Shown here one piece after another: positions 39,858-51,418 of a DNA stretch of 64,000 nt. The translations under genes and the position numbers were made by a program. The stretch is from positions 186,001 to 250,000 of the forward strand of contig BSBK01005142.1 in NCBI GenBank assembly GCA_027943335.1. Direction: 5' to 3'. Position 1 is the first letter of the stretch. Every line of letters starts with the position of its first letter. The stretch is from Chamaecyparis obtusa. Lineage: Eukaryota; Streptophyta; Pinopsida; Cupressales; Cupressaceae. Below the pieces are notes generated by a model. It made no database searches. It saw only the letters and a list, made by a program, of their open reading frames with translations, and had not been told where the DNA came from.

Positions 39858-41640
39858 TAGTTTGAGCTTCACTTGATTTTGAGAATACTTTAATATTCTC
39901 TACTTAACAAGGCCAACAACATGAAGCTAGGAGCTAATCTGGCCTCACCCCCTACCCCTAACATCAATCTAAATTCCCCATTAACATCTAATTACACACT
40001 TCATTCATCCATTTATGAACTATAACATTCAATCAATACAATCACTTAACATTCATTAATATGATATAACATTCATTAATACGCAACACTAATCAAGAAT
40101 TCATTAACACCTAACAATATTCATTTGAAACTAGGGAGGAGGATCAGAGGGAAAGGGAGGAACATGTTGACAAGATTGGTCCCTCTCCTCACAAGATTGT
40201 AGAAGATACCAGTGATTCTCTACAGAGGGAAACCAATCTTTCCTTACTGCATTCTGCTAAGCTCAAATCTTACTCTACTCTCTGGGTTGACTCATGGATT
40301 TATAATGAATTGATGGGGCTGAAGAAGAAAGTGGAAACCCTGCAATATATCTAGGATACCGACCGAGCCAAAATCAGTCAACTGGAAGAGCAAACAGGAG
40401 ATATCCTGAATAAACTCAAAAATTATGAGCAAAATCTCAGAATGCTTATCAAGGAAAGTGGAACAGGTTACATCTAGTATCTGTGCTACTGCTGCGAGCC
40501 TTGGAAAAAGAGCTAATGAAGAAAAAAATTCTTTCAAGGGTCCAAGTAAGAGAACAAGGCAGAGCTCGAGGATGAAAGCCTCAAAAGAAGCTATTGCTTT
40601 GACTGCTGATTCCATCTTGGATACTACTGCAATTGGAAGGAGGCTGCCAAGATGATTATGGAGCTGCATTAGTAGCTTTGGGTTTTGTTCTTTGGTCTTG
40701 TCCTGTTCTGGTCCTTTTTTTAGATGTAGTTCTTGGTTCTTGTTTCTAGTTCTATTTTTTGGTTAGAATGATAGAAAGAATCTTTGTGGTTTAAGGTCCC
40801 TATAAAACTTGATTTTGTTGCTGTTTTTAGTAGGTCTCAGGACTGCTTCTCCTGGCGGTTTTTAATTCTTTTTCTTTTCCTTAGTTGTTAAAGGGTTTCG
40901 AGGTCCCTTCAAAACCTTCTTTTACCGTAATCTAAAATAATATTCATTAAAATGAAATATAATTCAATATTAATATGCAACATTCATAGAATAATTACTT
41001 AAAACAACATTCTTTCATTATCCAACAAAGTTAATCAAACAAGTTTTATCAAAGAGCATTTTAAGAAATCATGTCTTTTTTGGGTTTTTCTTAGATTTCT
41101 TAAGGTAAAGGTTGAGAGGAGCATCAATATATTCCTCCTCTTGTGGATTTGATCTCAAATTATGATGCTTCCTCATGTCTTGAGTAGCACGAGGTTGCTG
41201 CACTAAAGGGGGGTCTGCTGCAATAACAAGTAAATGGGTTAAATTTGCATACTTTTTTTTTTACTGTTACATGTATTTCATTAACCAGTAGAACATAACA
41301 TGCATTTTTCTTTACCTGACAATGCCACATCATGTACAATAACATTTTGATCTGCAACCACCTCAACATGCTCAACATGCTCTAAAATATTCAAAAAAAG
41401 TTTACACGGCCAATTGAAATTAAAGATGTTAAATTCTATTAATAATTACATAATTTATTTCCAATAGAAAAATAATACCTCCACCACTGTGATGCACATC
41501 ATGGCCTTCCTCATGCCTAGGTTATGTGATAGGATTTGAAGGCTGCAATAAAATGTCATGCACATTGTTATCATGAAATAGTCAATTTATGTTCGAAATT
41601 AACTATTCAATTTGATTTACTTTTCATTTGACCAATTTAC
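39858..41640 (-). mobile_element. CACTA-2 3' conserved noncoding part, split by a LINE-like insertion
   Basis: 39858-40125 and 40949 onward together match 4197-5100 and 35495-36440 (TTGAGCTTCACTTGATTTTG, GGCCAACAACATGAAG, ACATTCATTAAT short repeats, then the GTTGAGAGGAGCATCAATAT block near 41110). The Transposase_24-like exons follow on the right. Confidence 0.75.
40126..40935 (+). mobile_element. LINE-like 3' fragment or retrocopy
   Basis: About 810 bp is absent from the homologous CACTA segments and is flanked by a 13-bp direct repeat with one mismatch (AACAATATTCATT at 40113-40125, AATAATATTCATT at 40936-40948). The 3' end has a T-rich untranslated part (GGTTTCGAGGTCCCTTCAAA) and a short A-rich tail (TAATCTAAA), as in plant L1-type LINEs. 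A frame from ~40140 reads acidic/coiled-coil protein (ELMGLKKKVETLQ, DTDRAKISQLEEQTGDILNK) with a stop. A second frame, 40425-40655, reads SKISECLSRKVEQ to AIGRRLPR. No RT domain remains, consistent with 5' truncation, or with reverse transcription of a cellular mRNA. Confidence 0.6.
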
Positions 41641-43710
41641 CTATGTCTCATCTGGTGCAGAAAATTCTTCATTATGGCTTTCAAATTCATGGCGTAGGCA
41701 TGCAGCCATGACTTTATAGCCTTCAAGGCTATTCTTTTGTCTTCATTTGTGGGCTCTACATTGAATTATGTGCCCTGTATTTTTTGTTTAATATCATCAC
41801 TTTTGCATGTATGATTTGATTAAACAAAATTGTTTGCAACCTTATATATAAAAATTTGATATGAAATTCCAATGCTGCTACTTACAAGCCGAGAGTGAAG
41901 TTTCATATAGCCACCAGAGCCAAGTTTGTGTTGGCCAACCTTTTTTAATCTCGCTTCTGTAGCTTTTGATGTGTCTTGCAATCTATGAAAAGTTTGAAAC
42001 ATGTTAGATTATATATTTAAAAAGATCACTAATTAGTGCATGATTACATTCTACTTAATACTATCATGACATACCTTCTTTTGTTGTCTTCTGGTTGAAT
42101 TCCTCTACCCTTTAGCCTTTTCTCTTTTGCATCTTCCATTATTTTATTCCACTCCATTGGTCGAATCATAGGAGGATGCTCGTACTTTGGGTTATCCTTT
42201 AGAGCCCTTCTATATTGGTCCCTCACAGTCTTTATATGTTTGGATGCTTTTTTAAGAATCATGGCACTGTCAAAAGTTTTATTTCCAAAGAGGTCCTCTA
42301 AAGATTTAATGAGCTGATTTTTTAAGTCAACATCCTGTTCATTCCACCTTTTTTGAAAAAACAAAATTGTTAGATATCATAACTTTAATATAGTACAATA
42401 AATAGAAGATAAGAAAAATATTGTACCAATATTATGAAGCTACATACCTTTTACATATGGTGGGCCCAAATAGCTTCAATGTCATTTCAAAAAGAGTATC
42501 ATAAAAAACATTATTTCCTACAACAACATCATGGGATTATTAGTCCAAAATGAGTTATGTATAAGTAAACTACAATTACACTATAAATAATAACAATTTT
42601 AAAGCACCTGGAAGCTTTGGTACTTTTAACATAAACATATTTTTCTTGTTCAACAACAATGTCCCCACAAACGAACTAGTACTAGTAACACGGGGTGATC
42701 CAGGAAATGGTTGATCTTCACTAGTACTAGTCTCTGCTCTTGTAGCAGGTGTAGGTGTATCTATTTGTGCATAAAATAGGTCCATGCAGTGTATAAAATT
42801 CACACAAGAGAAATAATCAATGCATGATTAGCACATAACAAAATATAGCAAAACAAGATTTTACCAATTGTAGTTGGTATAGATAAATATGTCTACAAGC
42901 TCCTTGTTGCGGACAATGCAACCGGCAATATCATATTTTTGATTGAAGGAGGCATCTGCACTTCATCATGAGCTAAAGAATACATTGTTAGAAAAGGCAT
43001 TTGTAATGGATAAAGATTAAATGGGGTACTAGAAGCATCCCAAACATAATTTGAGTCAATAATGCATAAAAAGGTTAAATGAATGGTTAAAGGTTTAAGG
43101 ATTATTTACATGAAGGCTATGCGGCGCTACAACCCTCACCATATTGACCATGTTTCACAGGTGTCAAAAAATCTTGTAAGAAGAACACATCATATTTTAG
43201 ATCATGATCCATAAGATAGTATAAAATATAAATATCTATTGAAATTTAATTATTGCTTAAGATTAATTACTGCTAACATTCATACAATTGACTCTACATA
43301 TCAATTCATCTTTGAGTGCCTCTATCTCCTCAGTTTTATTTGGTTCCATGACAAGGTTAAGAATTTCTTTACTATATTTATTTAGAATTTGAGTAGACAT
43401 AAATACGGGGTTAGCACTACATGTGATGTTATCTATAAATGCCACCTCAATTTTAGATTGTAATTGATCTGTTGTCATTTGTGCTTTTCCCTATCAATAA
43501 GTATCAAGTTGTGACATCAATATTAGTAAAATTTTATCAAAATAACTCCAAAGCCATAAAGAAAAGAACATAATAATATGATATTTATTTCTATATAATT
43601 TGTAGAATTACACTAATTAAGGTTTACCTTTGATGAAGAAGGTGTACTGTGATGAACATCCCCGCCTGTATCTTGTGGTGGATCCATATCACCCTTTGAC
43701 AAAGATTAGT
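41640..43710 (-). pseudogene. CACTA-2 ORF3: Transposase_24-like accessory gene, multi-exon
   Basis: Blocks on the minus strand: ~43690-43632 (GDMDPPQDTGG to STPSSSK, then GTAAAC donor); ~43490-43270 (MTTDQLQSKIEVAF); ~42800-42590 (PFPGSPRV, LKVPKLPGALK); ~42520-42450 (VGNNVFYDTLFEM, LFGPTIC); 42364-42060 (KRWNEQDVDLKNQ, LFGNKTFD, KYEHPPMIRPMEW, DNKRRYV); ~41970-41880 (TSKATEARLKKVGQHKLGSGG). Block order equals that at 5190-7300, and parts recur in CACTA-3. It is likely a nuclear protein binding element ends, by analogy with TNPA/Transposase_24; that function is inferred. The 42364-42060 block is the best preserved of the three copies. Confidence 0.62.
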
Positions 43711-43814
43711 AATTATTAGCAATCAACAGGGAAATGAAAGTAATAAACTTACCAAAATAAATTATTAATAAAATAGTAGATTGTATATTGGAGTCAATAT
43801 TAATTGGAGGCAAT

Positions 43815-44346
43815 TGGTTTAAATGTTATACTTACCAGTCCCATGATAGGGAATTTTTTTGTATCTACACAATTCAAATTGTAATCTATCAGAAGCTCTT
43901 CCCCTGCACTTATTGATTTTATCGCACATACAAATACAAGATTTCCCTGGCGTTCCTTGAATATACAATTTAGTTTCTTATTAGTTGACACAGGTTGAGA
44001 ACTATTTATACCTTCCATCAATATACATAGCGAGCCTTTTAGTTTGATCATTTACTTTGCATTTTATATAATTTGCTGACAATGCATACCTATGCATACT
44101 TATTTTATATTGCACAATCTACATCCAATTATTGTAATCATAACAAGGTCCTACATACTCCATCAATTCAACAACTTGATTATAACTGACCTTTTATATC
44201 GTCCATGAAAAATAAGCCCAAACTATGTAATGAAGATGGAGCTATGTGATATATCCTTTCGTTAACAGAAAAATCAGTGTTAACTAGAGGTAGTTCCTTG
44301 GGTACCTATTCTTTCTGAAGATGTGTGTACCTTAAGGGAACCTTTC
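43815..44346 (-). pseudogene. CACTA-2 SET-domain gene, C-terminal half
   Basis: This is the continuation of the exon that begins at 52830, cut by the LTR element 44347-52600. Reading minus it gives VPLRYTHLQKE, then ELMEYVGP, RYALSANYIK, YIDGR, INSSQPVS and AGEELLIDYNLN, ending before a GTAAGTATA donor at ~43837. About 29 bp is missing relative to the first copy, removing most of the GNIVGF segment that belongs to the cofactor-binding core and shifting the frame. A TAG replaces a codon after NNWM. Unlike the copy at 7457-8286, the RYAL...YI junction is in frame here, which shows where that copy lost 2 bp. Confidence 0.78.
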
Positions 44347-45567
44347 TATTGGAATTAGGAGAGATAGGGTACTTAGAGGGAAGGGGTGAATCAGTGCCCA
44401 CAAAAACTTTTACTCATAAACCTTTCAGAGCTATAACAACAAATAGTAGTAACCTTGAAAAATAACTTGTGTCTAATGCATGTATCATTCATACATTCAA
44501 ATTGAGAAAGTAAACAACATGAAATCAATAATATAACAGTCCCATAACGCAAGTATTTTGGTAACACAAAAACCCTTGTTAGAAAGTAAAAACTGTGGTG
44601 GGGATGACACCCACAAATTCTTCACTACTATAGATAGAAAAGGTTTGCCTGTTAGGGCTACAAGTTTTGATCACTTCTGGTGATCTTACCCTATTAGGAG
44701 TAACATATTAGATCAGCTAGATCTATCTTGTGATAGGATTTTAGCAACACTACTTGAGTGTGCACTCGGTTAAGAGATTTACAAAAGATTGTCAAGTCTA
44801 CTCTGTTAAGAGATTTTACAAAACTCTATTAAAATTGTTAGAAAGCAATAGGTAACTATTTGCTAATGACAACTTAATTGTTTGATATAGATCAATAAAG
44901 TACTGATAAAATATCACCTTTACTATGATGAATCTCTGCTCTAAACTACTCAGTTAGCCTGCTCTAATTCTTCTTAATCTGATTATCTTTGTATACTATT
45001 CTTCTCTATCAATTGATAATCTTGAAGTTAGGCAAGTGCTTCAAGTGCTTCTTCGATCATTCATCAGTTTTCACCAAAAATCATGCAAACATACAATTAT
45101 ATAGCATACTATTTTATGTCACTTAAAAAATTAGGTTTACAAATCTTAAACAAAACCCTAAGATCTACAGTGTACAAAAATAACCTAGATCAAACTATTA
45201 CATAAGATCTTCATTACATTTAATGAATATCTCAACAATAAATGTTCCTCGATCTTGGTAAAACATTTTCTGATCTATTGTAGTCATTTGCATAGAAGAA
45301 TGTGTCATTCTTGATTACTATGTCATTTCTTGTGATCCTTGGTAAACACTATATAAACTACTCAGTGTTTATTCTGATGCTCGGTGTTTACTATCGCTCG
45401 GTATTGGTGTCTGATGCTCAGTAAAACTGTTATGTGCTCGGTGTAAAGAGTAAACCAACTGCCTTGTGATGCTTGATTTTACTAACTAGCTTAATATAGG
45501 TAACTAACCCATGTCTTTGATAACCTTTGGTACTAATGACAACATTTAATGCTCAATAGAGATAACA
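44347..45567 (-). repeat. 3' LTR of the pol-less element (1,221 bp)
   Basis: It matches 51419-52600 throughout. It has about 36 bp more than the right copy at ~45370-45420, where a GCTCGGTGTTTA-type motif is repeated. GCTCGGT or GCTCAGT occurs five times in about 90 bp, which may be a promoter/enhancer repeat array. Confidence 0.93.
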
Positions 45568-45582
45568 ATCTCCCCCTTTGGC
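45568..45582 (-). other. Polypurine tract
   Basis: The minus strand reads GCCAAAGGGGGAGAT directly before the TGTTATC start of the 3' LTR, where plus-strand DNA synthesis is primed. Confidence 0.85.
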
Positions 45583-45796
45583 ATTAGTATCAAAACTTGA
45601 ATGTATATAAACCTTATTTCCCAAAACTTATATCTCCACCATATACATATATACTTATCAAAAAAATTCTATATACTCCCCCCTCAGTGCATGCTCTCAG
45701 TAATGTGTAGTATACTTAGCAAAAAAGTTAACCTATTTGGCATATACATTGATTTCCCCCTTTTTGATATTAATGCCAAATACAAAAATTGTATAC

Positions 45797-48700
45797 TTAC
45801 AGCTTGTCAAAAATGTGTTGATGAGTTTTCTTCAATGACTCCAAGAGGTTTTCCCATTCCTCTTTCAAGTTGGTGAGAGCAATGTGCTCAAGACCGACTT
45901 GTGCATGCATGTCAAAGATGTTATCCAACATAGAAATCTCTGGTGTTGCAACAAGTTGTTTCACCTTGACAATATGCTTCTCAAAAATCTTTAGGTATGG
46001 AAGGAGTTCTATTTGCAACTCAATGACCTGATCATTGATCCACTCTTCTTGTTTCTTGAGATCTTCTTTCAACTGCCTGAGTTCCTAAACTCTGATGATA
46101 TGCTTTGAAAAAGCTTGTGGCTCGGTTGTAGCTACATTTGCACTTTTCATGATTTCATTTTCTAGTCCTTTTATCTTTTCACTAATCTCAGAAGTGAAGG
46201 TTTCCATAGTGCATAGCTTCAGTAAGAATTGAAAAATTAATTGAATTATTGATTTGATCTCTATTACTACCTCAGCTAATTTGACCTTTTTTATTGCCAC
46301 TTCTTGGTTGATTCTTTCTACAAGTTTGTCTTGAATCCTTGACTCAGCTTTCTCTTCAATTCTCTTGTCGGTATCCACATCTGGGGCATTGATTCCTTCA
46401 ATAAGAGTAGTAAGTTGGTCCATGATCGATGTGTCTTCATCTATATGTACCTCAGGTACCACATGTTGTATGATGTCTCTTACATTTTCTAATATCTCCT
46501 TGCTCTTACTCTCTTGTCTCAACTTTTCCTATGTTGCTTTCCTGGTGCATAACTCCCCATATTTTCTTAGTTCTTCAAGGATAAGGGTCCTCAAGTCACA
46601 CTCGAGTATCACAATGACTTCATCTAGGGTGACCAGGCCTTTTCCTTTCTTCTTCTTCTTCTTCTCCAATATAAGTGGTGAACTCTTTACAATAGTGACA
46701 ATAGGTTTGTCTTCTGCCCTCGGAGTGTTCTTCCTGTTTGACACACTATCATCCTTCTTCTGCTCCTTGGTAACTGGTGTGTCAGTTTTATGAGGTGGAG
46801 CCTCAAATGTGGTGTTAGGTGGGGTATCCTTAGTTACCTTAGGCTCTTCTTGTGCCTTCATTTCTATTTCAGTGGCCTCTTTTCCTTTAGGCTGATTTGT
46901 CTCTACAGGTATCTCGGTGTTGTGTTCCCCTATTGTGTCTTTAGGTTGCTCGAGATCTGAGCCTTCGGTTTGTTGCATTTGAAAGAATTTCAACTGCTTC
47001 TACAAGTACAATAAGCTCACCTGGTATCGATGGAAATGCACACGTAGGAATTTGTGCTTCATCTTGTGTGATGTCTAGTGTTCACATCTTCATCTTCATC
47101 TCTATCATCAAGATCAGTGTTTGTGATGTCCTCAATGAGTACATCATTATCATTGTTCTCCTTCACCTTGATCTTTGCTAGATCTGGTGCATCCTATGAA
47201 CTATCCTTAATATTATGTGCAACTATTATATTAATCACCTCAGTAGGTGATACCACTGACTCTTTGATCTTCTTTGCTGTATTTTCTTCAATAAAAATTC
47301 CCTTTCCTTTTGAATTCTGTCTCTTCTTAGACAATTTTTGAAATGCTACTTTTTCATTATGCTCTCTGACAGCTAGAATTGAAGTCCAGATGAGTGAGCT
47401 GACTCATCAAGTTTTGCTAGATTCTCGTCTAATACTAGAATTCTTCGGCATTTCACTTTGAATCTCTTCACATATGTGTCCATAAGCTCTTTGATTTCAA
47501 GAAGAGATATGTTCGGTGCTACCAAAACTAGAATCTGTCTCTCTTTTTTCTCTCAGTTTCCAATGTATATGACGCCTTCTGATTTATTCTATCATCCAAT
47601 TCCTTAGGAAGTGACAATGCAAATTCTAATGGAACTCACTTAAAGTGAATAATCATTTGGATAATTGCTTCCTCAATTTTTTTTTGATCCTTGGTTGACA
47701 TTTTGTCAAATCAGCTAATTTCCAAATCAGAGAGATCTCCATTCTTAATAATATCTACTGCTACTTCATCAATTGGTTTTTCTTTATTACTAACTACCAA
47801 AATTGATTGTTATTTTCATTTTCATCATCCTCAAGATCTTCTTTACTTCTTATTAACCTTCTCTTTTTCTTTTCTGGCTCAACTACAACCTTCCAACCTC
47901 TTTTAGCATATGTTTTTGTCGATGTAGTTTCCTTTGGTTTTACTTTCTTTTCAGCTCCCTTTTTCTGTGGTGGTAAAGTTACAATGGATGATCTTGTGCA
48001 TGCACCTGTCTATACTGGTAAGTGCCTCTTCTTTGGAACTTTAGTGGGAGAAACCGGTTTAGGTTCTTGTTCTTTTTTGGACTCAGTTTCTTCACTATCA
48101 TAAGGTTTGTCAGCCAACATCAACTGACCTTCAGTTGCAGGTTCAACTGGTGACTCCTTAGACAAGTCTGATGCATCTCCAAAGTGTTTAGTTAAAAATT
48201 TATTCATTTTCATTTCTTTTCACATCATTTTACCGATGAAAAGTCTTGTTTTAATTCTTGACTGTGCTTCTTCAAAGGTTCCAAACCTTTCGGCCTTTTT
48301 GTCCTTTGGTAATGCTAGCAGTGCCTCAATTGATTTCAAAGAAAAATCATGATCCATTTCATAGCCCATAGGTGCTAGCCACTTTATTCTCAGTTCAACT
48401 ACTTTAATCATAGTATGGTTGGTGTTTACTAGAAAACAAATATCCATCTCAAATTTCTCGACCAATGAACTTGGTATTCTGCTTCTCTTATTCATTTTAA
48501 CTTGAAATTCATCAAAATATTTATCCAAAATATTCTTAGCATTATCTCCCAGACCTTTCATAATATCAAATATTTGTAAAGTAATTGGTTTCTCATCTAT
48601 CCAGTTAGTGTGACCGACAAAGGGAAAGAATTTCTAGAGATAGAAAAATAAACATACAAGTAGTGAACCAAACTTACAAGTGTTGGTCTTCTGTGACCTG

Positions 48701-49416
48701 ATGGTTTTCATATTTTCCTCAACCTGTCTTAGTAGTAGCTCAGTGAGGTCTATCTAATGACCCTTCTTTATCAATTTGTAAGCCATATCTACTACATTAC
48801 ATGGTACACTATTTGACCTGCTCGACTGAAAGATTTTATAACTAATAACATGTGCAGGGAACTTCACTTTGGGATCCATAATGGATGCAATATTTAATGC
48901 TCTACCATCCCATGTTGTGCTAGTATTATTCACAACTTCAGCTCGTGCAGTGCTTCAAAATGCTTTGACCTTGTCAATAGTCGGGTAACCAGTAACCCTG
49001 CTAATCATCCTCTTTGTTACTTGGATCGATTTATCTAACAAAAATATGCCTTCATGATATCTACTTAACACAACCCTAATCCATTCATTCTTGAAATTCT
49101 TTGAGAAATTTAGGGCATTGGTGAGTCCAAGTGTTTCAACAATTTTGTGCTCTAGTTTTAGTTTCATTTCTCCATCACAAAGTGCCTGAAATGCGACATA
49201 CATATCGAAATCTCCAATTTCACCAATTTTATAGTGAATATATGATCTTATGTCTTCTATCAACAAAACCCTAGGTGGGATGCTTGAAAAAGCACATGTT
49301 GAATCCATTTTTCTTGCAACTTTCGGGTGTAACTTATAGTGAGGTTCCTTGTAGCTTGTTGACACAATTAGATTAACTTCTTCCATAACCTTAGAAGAAC
49401 TCGCAGTGGATGCCAT
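45797..49416 (-). pseudogene. Giant ORF of the pol-less LTR element, unknown function (~1,200 codons, decayed)
   Basis: It starts at ATG 49416 (MASTASSSKVMEEVNLIVS). One frame runs to about 47800 through several stops (49416-48955, 48561-48220, 48213-48010 are all in phase). After a frameshift between ~47800 and 47000, a second single frame runs 46993-45797. The N-terminal half is globular-looking (HYKLHPKVARKMD, PRVLLIEDIRSYIHYKIG, KSIQVTKRMISRVTGYPT, IKWLAPMGYEMDHDF). A Lys/Glu/Pro-rich linker with basic runs follows (KKRHLPV, EKKKKKKGKG). The C-terminus (46522-45797) is strongly coiled-coil (EISEKIKGLENEIMKSAN). No known catalytic motif is visible. The layout mirrors 21323-17820. The ITGYP-like stretch hints at plant-transposon Transposase_32-type proteins, which is tentative. 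Confidence 0.7.
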
Positions 49417-49959
49417 TAGGTTTTTGGTAAGTTATAAAAACTATACTTGGTAGGGTTTGAACTTACTCAAAATGTATCGAAGATTATACTCAGTTTGATC
49501 TGTAGCTGCTTGAATAGGCTTGAAAGATTTTCTGCTTGAACATGCTCTTGAAATTTTAGCTCTCTGAAATTGCAATGTAAAAAATGAACTCTGTCTTCCA
49601 TGTATTTATAAAATTTTTGATATTCCCGCTCAAAACTTTATGCAATAAATTCCTGACCTACTTTTTGATATGTGACAATTGTCAGCTCGGTGACAGCTAG
49701 AGACTTTCATCCTCTTGGTCAACACATGATTTTCTAGCTCGATTGATACTAATATTTGGTTAACCTTGAATAGTGATCGCCGATGGGTAACCAATGCTCG
49801 GTCTAACTTTTATCGACTGTATAACTTTGTTAGCTCAAAACATATATACCACAATGCATCATTATTCATGTAGATTTGGTATGTGCTCATCATATATAAG
49901 GAACTGTGTGTAAAATATGATCATTTTGAAATATTAGTCCCATAAATACCTATATCACC

Positions 49960-51300
49960 TTAGGTGGAGGTACCGATGTCACCCAATCTACTAGACGAGG
50001 TTTTACCGATAGCATTTCTTGACTTAGCATTCTCATTAGATATTTTTCTCCACATAGTGTTTCTTATTCTCATGATATCTTCCATAGTGTTTCCACTCTC
50101 AAATACATGTCCTTCTGGTTCTTGATCTCTGTAGTCCTTGCTTAAATGACTGACTTTATGATAATGCATACAAGACATTCCAGTGCTTGTCCAATTTCTT
50201 GATTGTCTAGCCCATCTTTTCCTGTTACATTTTGTTGCAATGTGCCCATATCTACCACATGTAACATAGTTAGCCCATGTGTTATAATCCCAAACATAAG
50301 AGTTACCTTGTCTCTTCATTTGGTAAGGCTTGCGTTGTGTCTTCTATTTAGGAATCCATACTTGCTTCATTTTTTCCTTACACTCTCATGCAATGTGTCT
50401 ATGCTTTTTACAAGTGTAACATAATTTCTCCATAGTAGGATTGTCAGCATTTAGTTTAGCTCTACATTCATAAGCTTGATGTCCATACTTTCCACATTAA
50501 TAACAATATCCATTGAATTTAAGAATGACAAGAGGTTTACCTTGTGCTTTGCTTCTACAAACATTAGAAGTGTGTCCTGGTTTGCCACAGTGATAACATA
50601 TCAACACTTTAGGTCTCTGATTTTGATTTTTGTTGACCTGTTTAGCTTGTTGTGATGATTCTCCTTCGTCGGTATAGCCTAGTCCAACTTTGCTTCCAAA
50701 TCTTCTTTGATTAATCATAAAATCATCAATCTTCTTGGAATTGTTCTTAGCTAGCCTCATCATCTCATTATGTTGTTTTTGTGTCTTTATTTCATTTCTC
50801 AATTTTTCATTCTCTTCTCTAAGTATTGCAACATCTTCAAGTCTTCTTGAAAATTCTCCATTCACTCGATTGACTTCTTGATTCACAATCGTCATTTGAT
50901 TAGATACTTGAAAGTGACGATTGGTGAGTCTTTGTATTTCAATTTCTTTAGCTTGAATTTGTTCAATCATTTGTCTTTAGTCATCAATAGCCAGATTCCT
51001 TTCTTGCTTACCTTATCTAGCATTGTTCATTGTCTCTACCATTCTCACCATCTGAGATTCTTAACTGATTTGTAGTGCTTTCACTTGTTCGATTAGATGC
51101 TGATTCTTTTCAGACAAGTTAGAGATTATACTTTCAGATCCATTAGAAATACTTCCAGAACTAGATCCAATGTGATCAAATATATCATCAATTGCTTCTT
51201 CATGGTAACCGGCTTCATTTTGCAAAATAGCTAGGTTATTCCTTTCAACCAGTAATTTTTTCAATCCTTCCTTGGCTTTCTTATACTGTTCAACAAACAT
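49960..51300 (-). pseudogene. Gag-like ORF with a zinc-knuckle array
   Basis: One frame from 51300 (MFVEQYKKAKEGLKK) to 49960 is broken by a handful of stops. The N-terminal ~250 residues are coiled coil (LTNRHFQVSNQM, RLEDVAILREENEKLRNEI). A row of CCHC-type knuckles follows: CYHCGKPGHTSNVC (~50600), CGKYGHQAYEC, CYTCKKHRHIA with a stop, CGRYGHIATKC (~50240) and a degenerate CMHYHKVSHLSKDY. Retroviral-type gag proteins usually have one or two. It lies just inside the 5' LTR and primer site, the gag position. It would bind element RNA and build particles if intact. Stops are TAA, TAG and TGA. Confidence 0.75.
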
Positions 51301-51404
51301 CTACATTTGAATCTTCTGATTCTCAATTGTCTTATCTAACTTATACCTCTCCATGAATTAGATATTTACCCTTCAGTGGTTAGACTGTCAAATAAGAGAA
51401 CTAC

Positions 51405-51416
51405 GCTCTGATACCA
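51405..51416 (-). other. Primer-binding site of the pol-less LTR element
   Basis: The minus strand reads TGGTATCAGAGC, the exact complement used for initiator tRNA-Met priming, two bases from the LTR. Confidence 0.95.
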
Positions 51417-51418
51417 AT

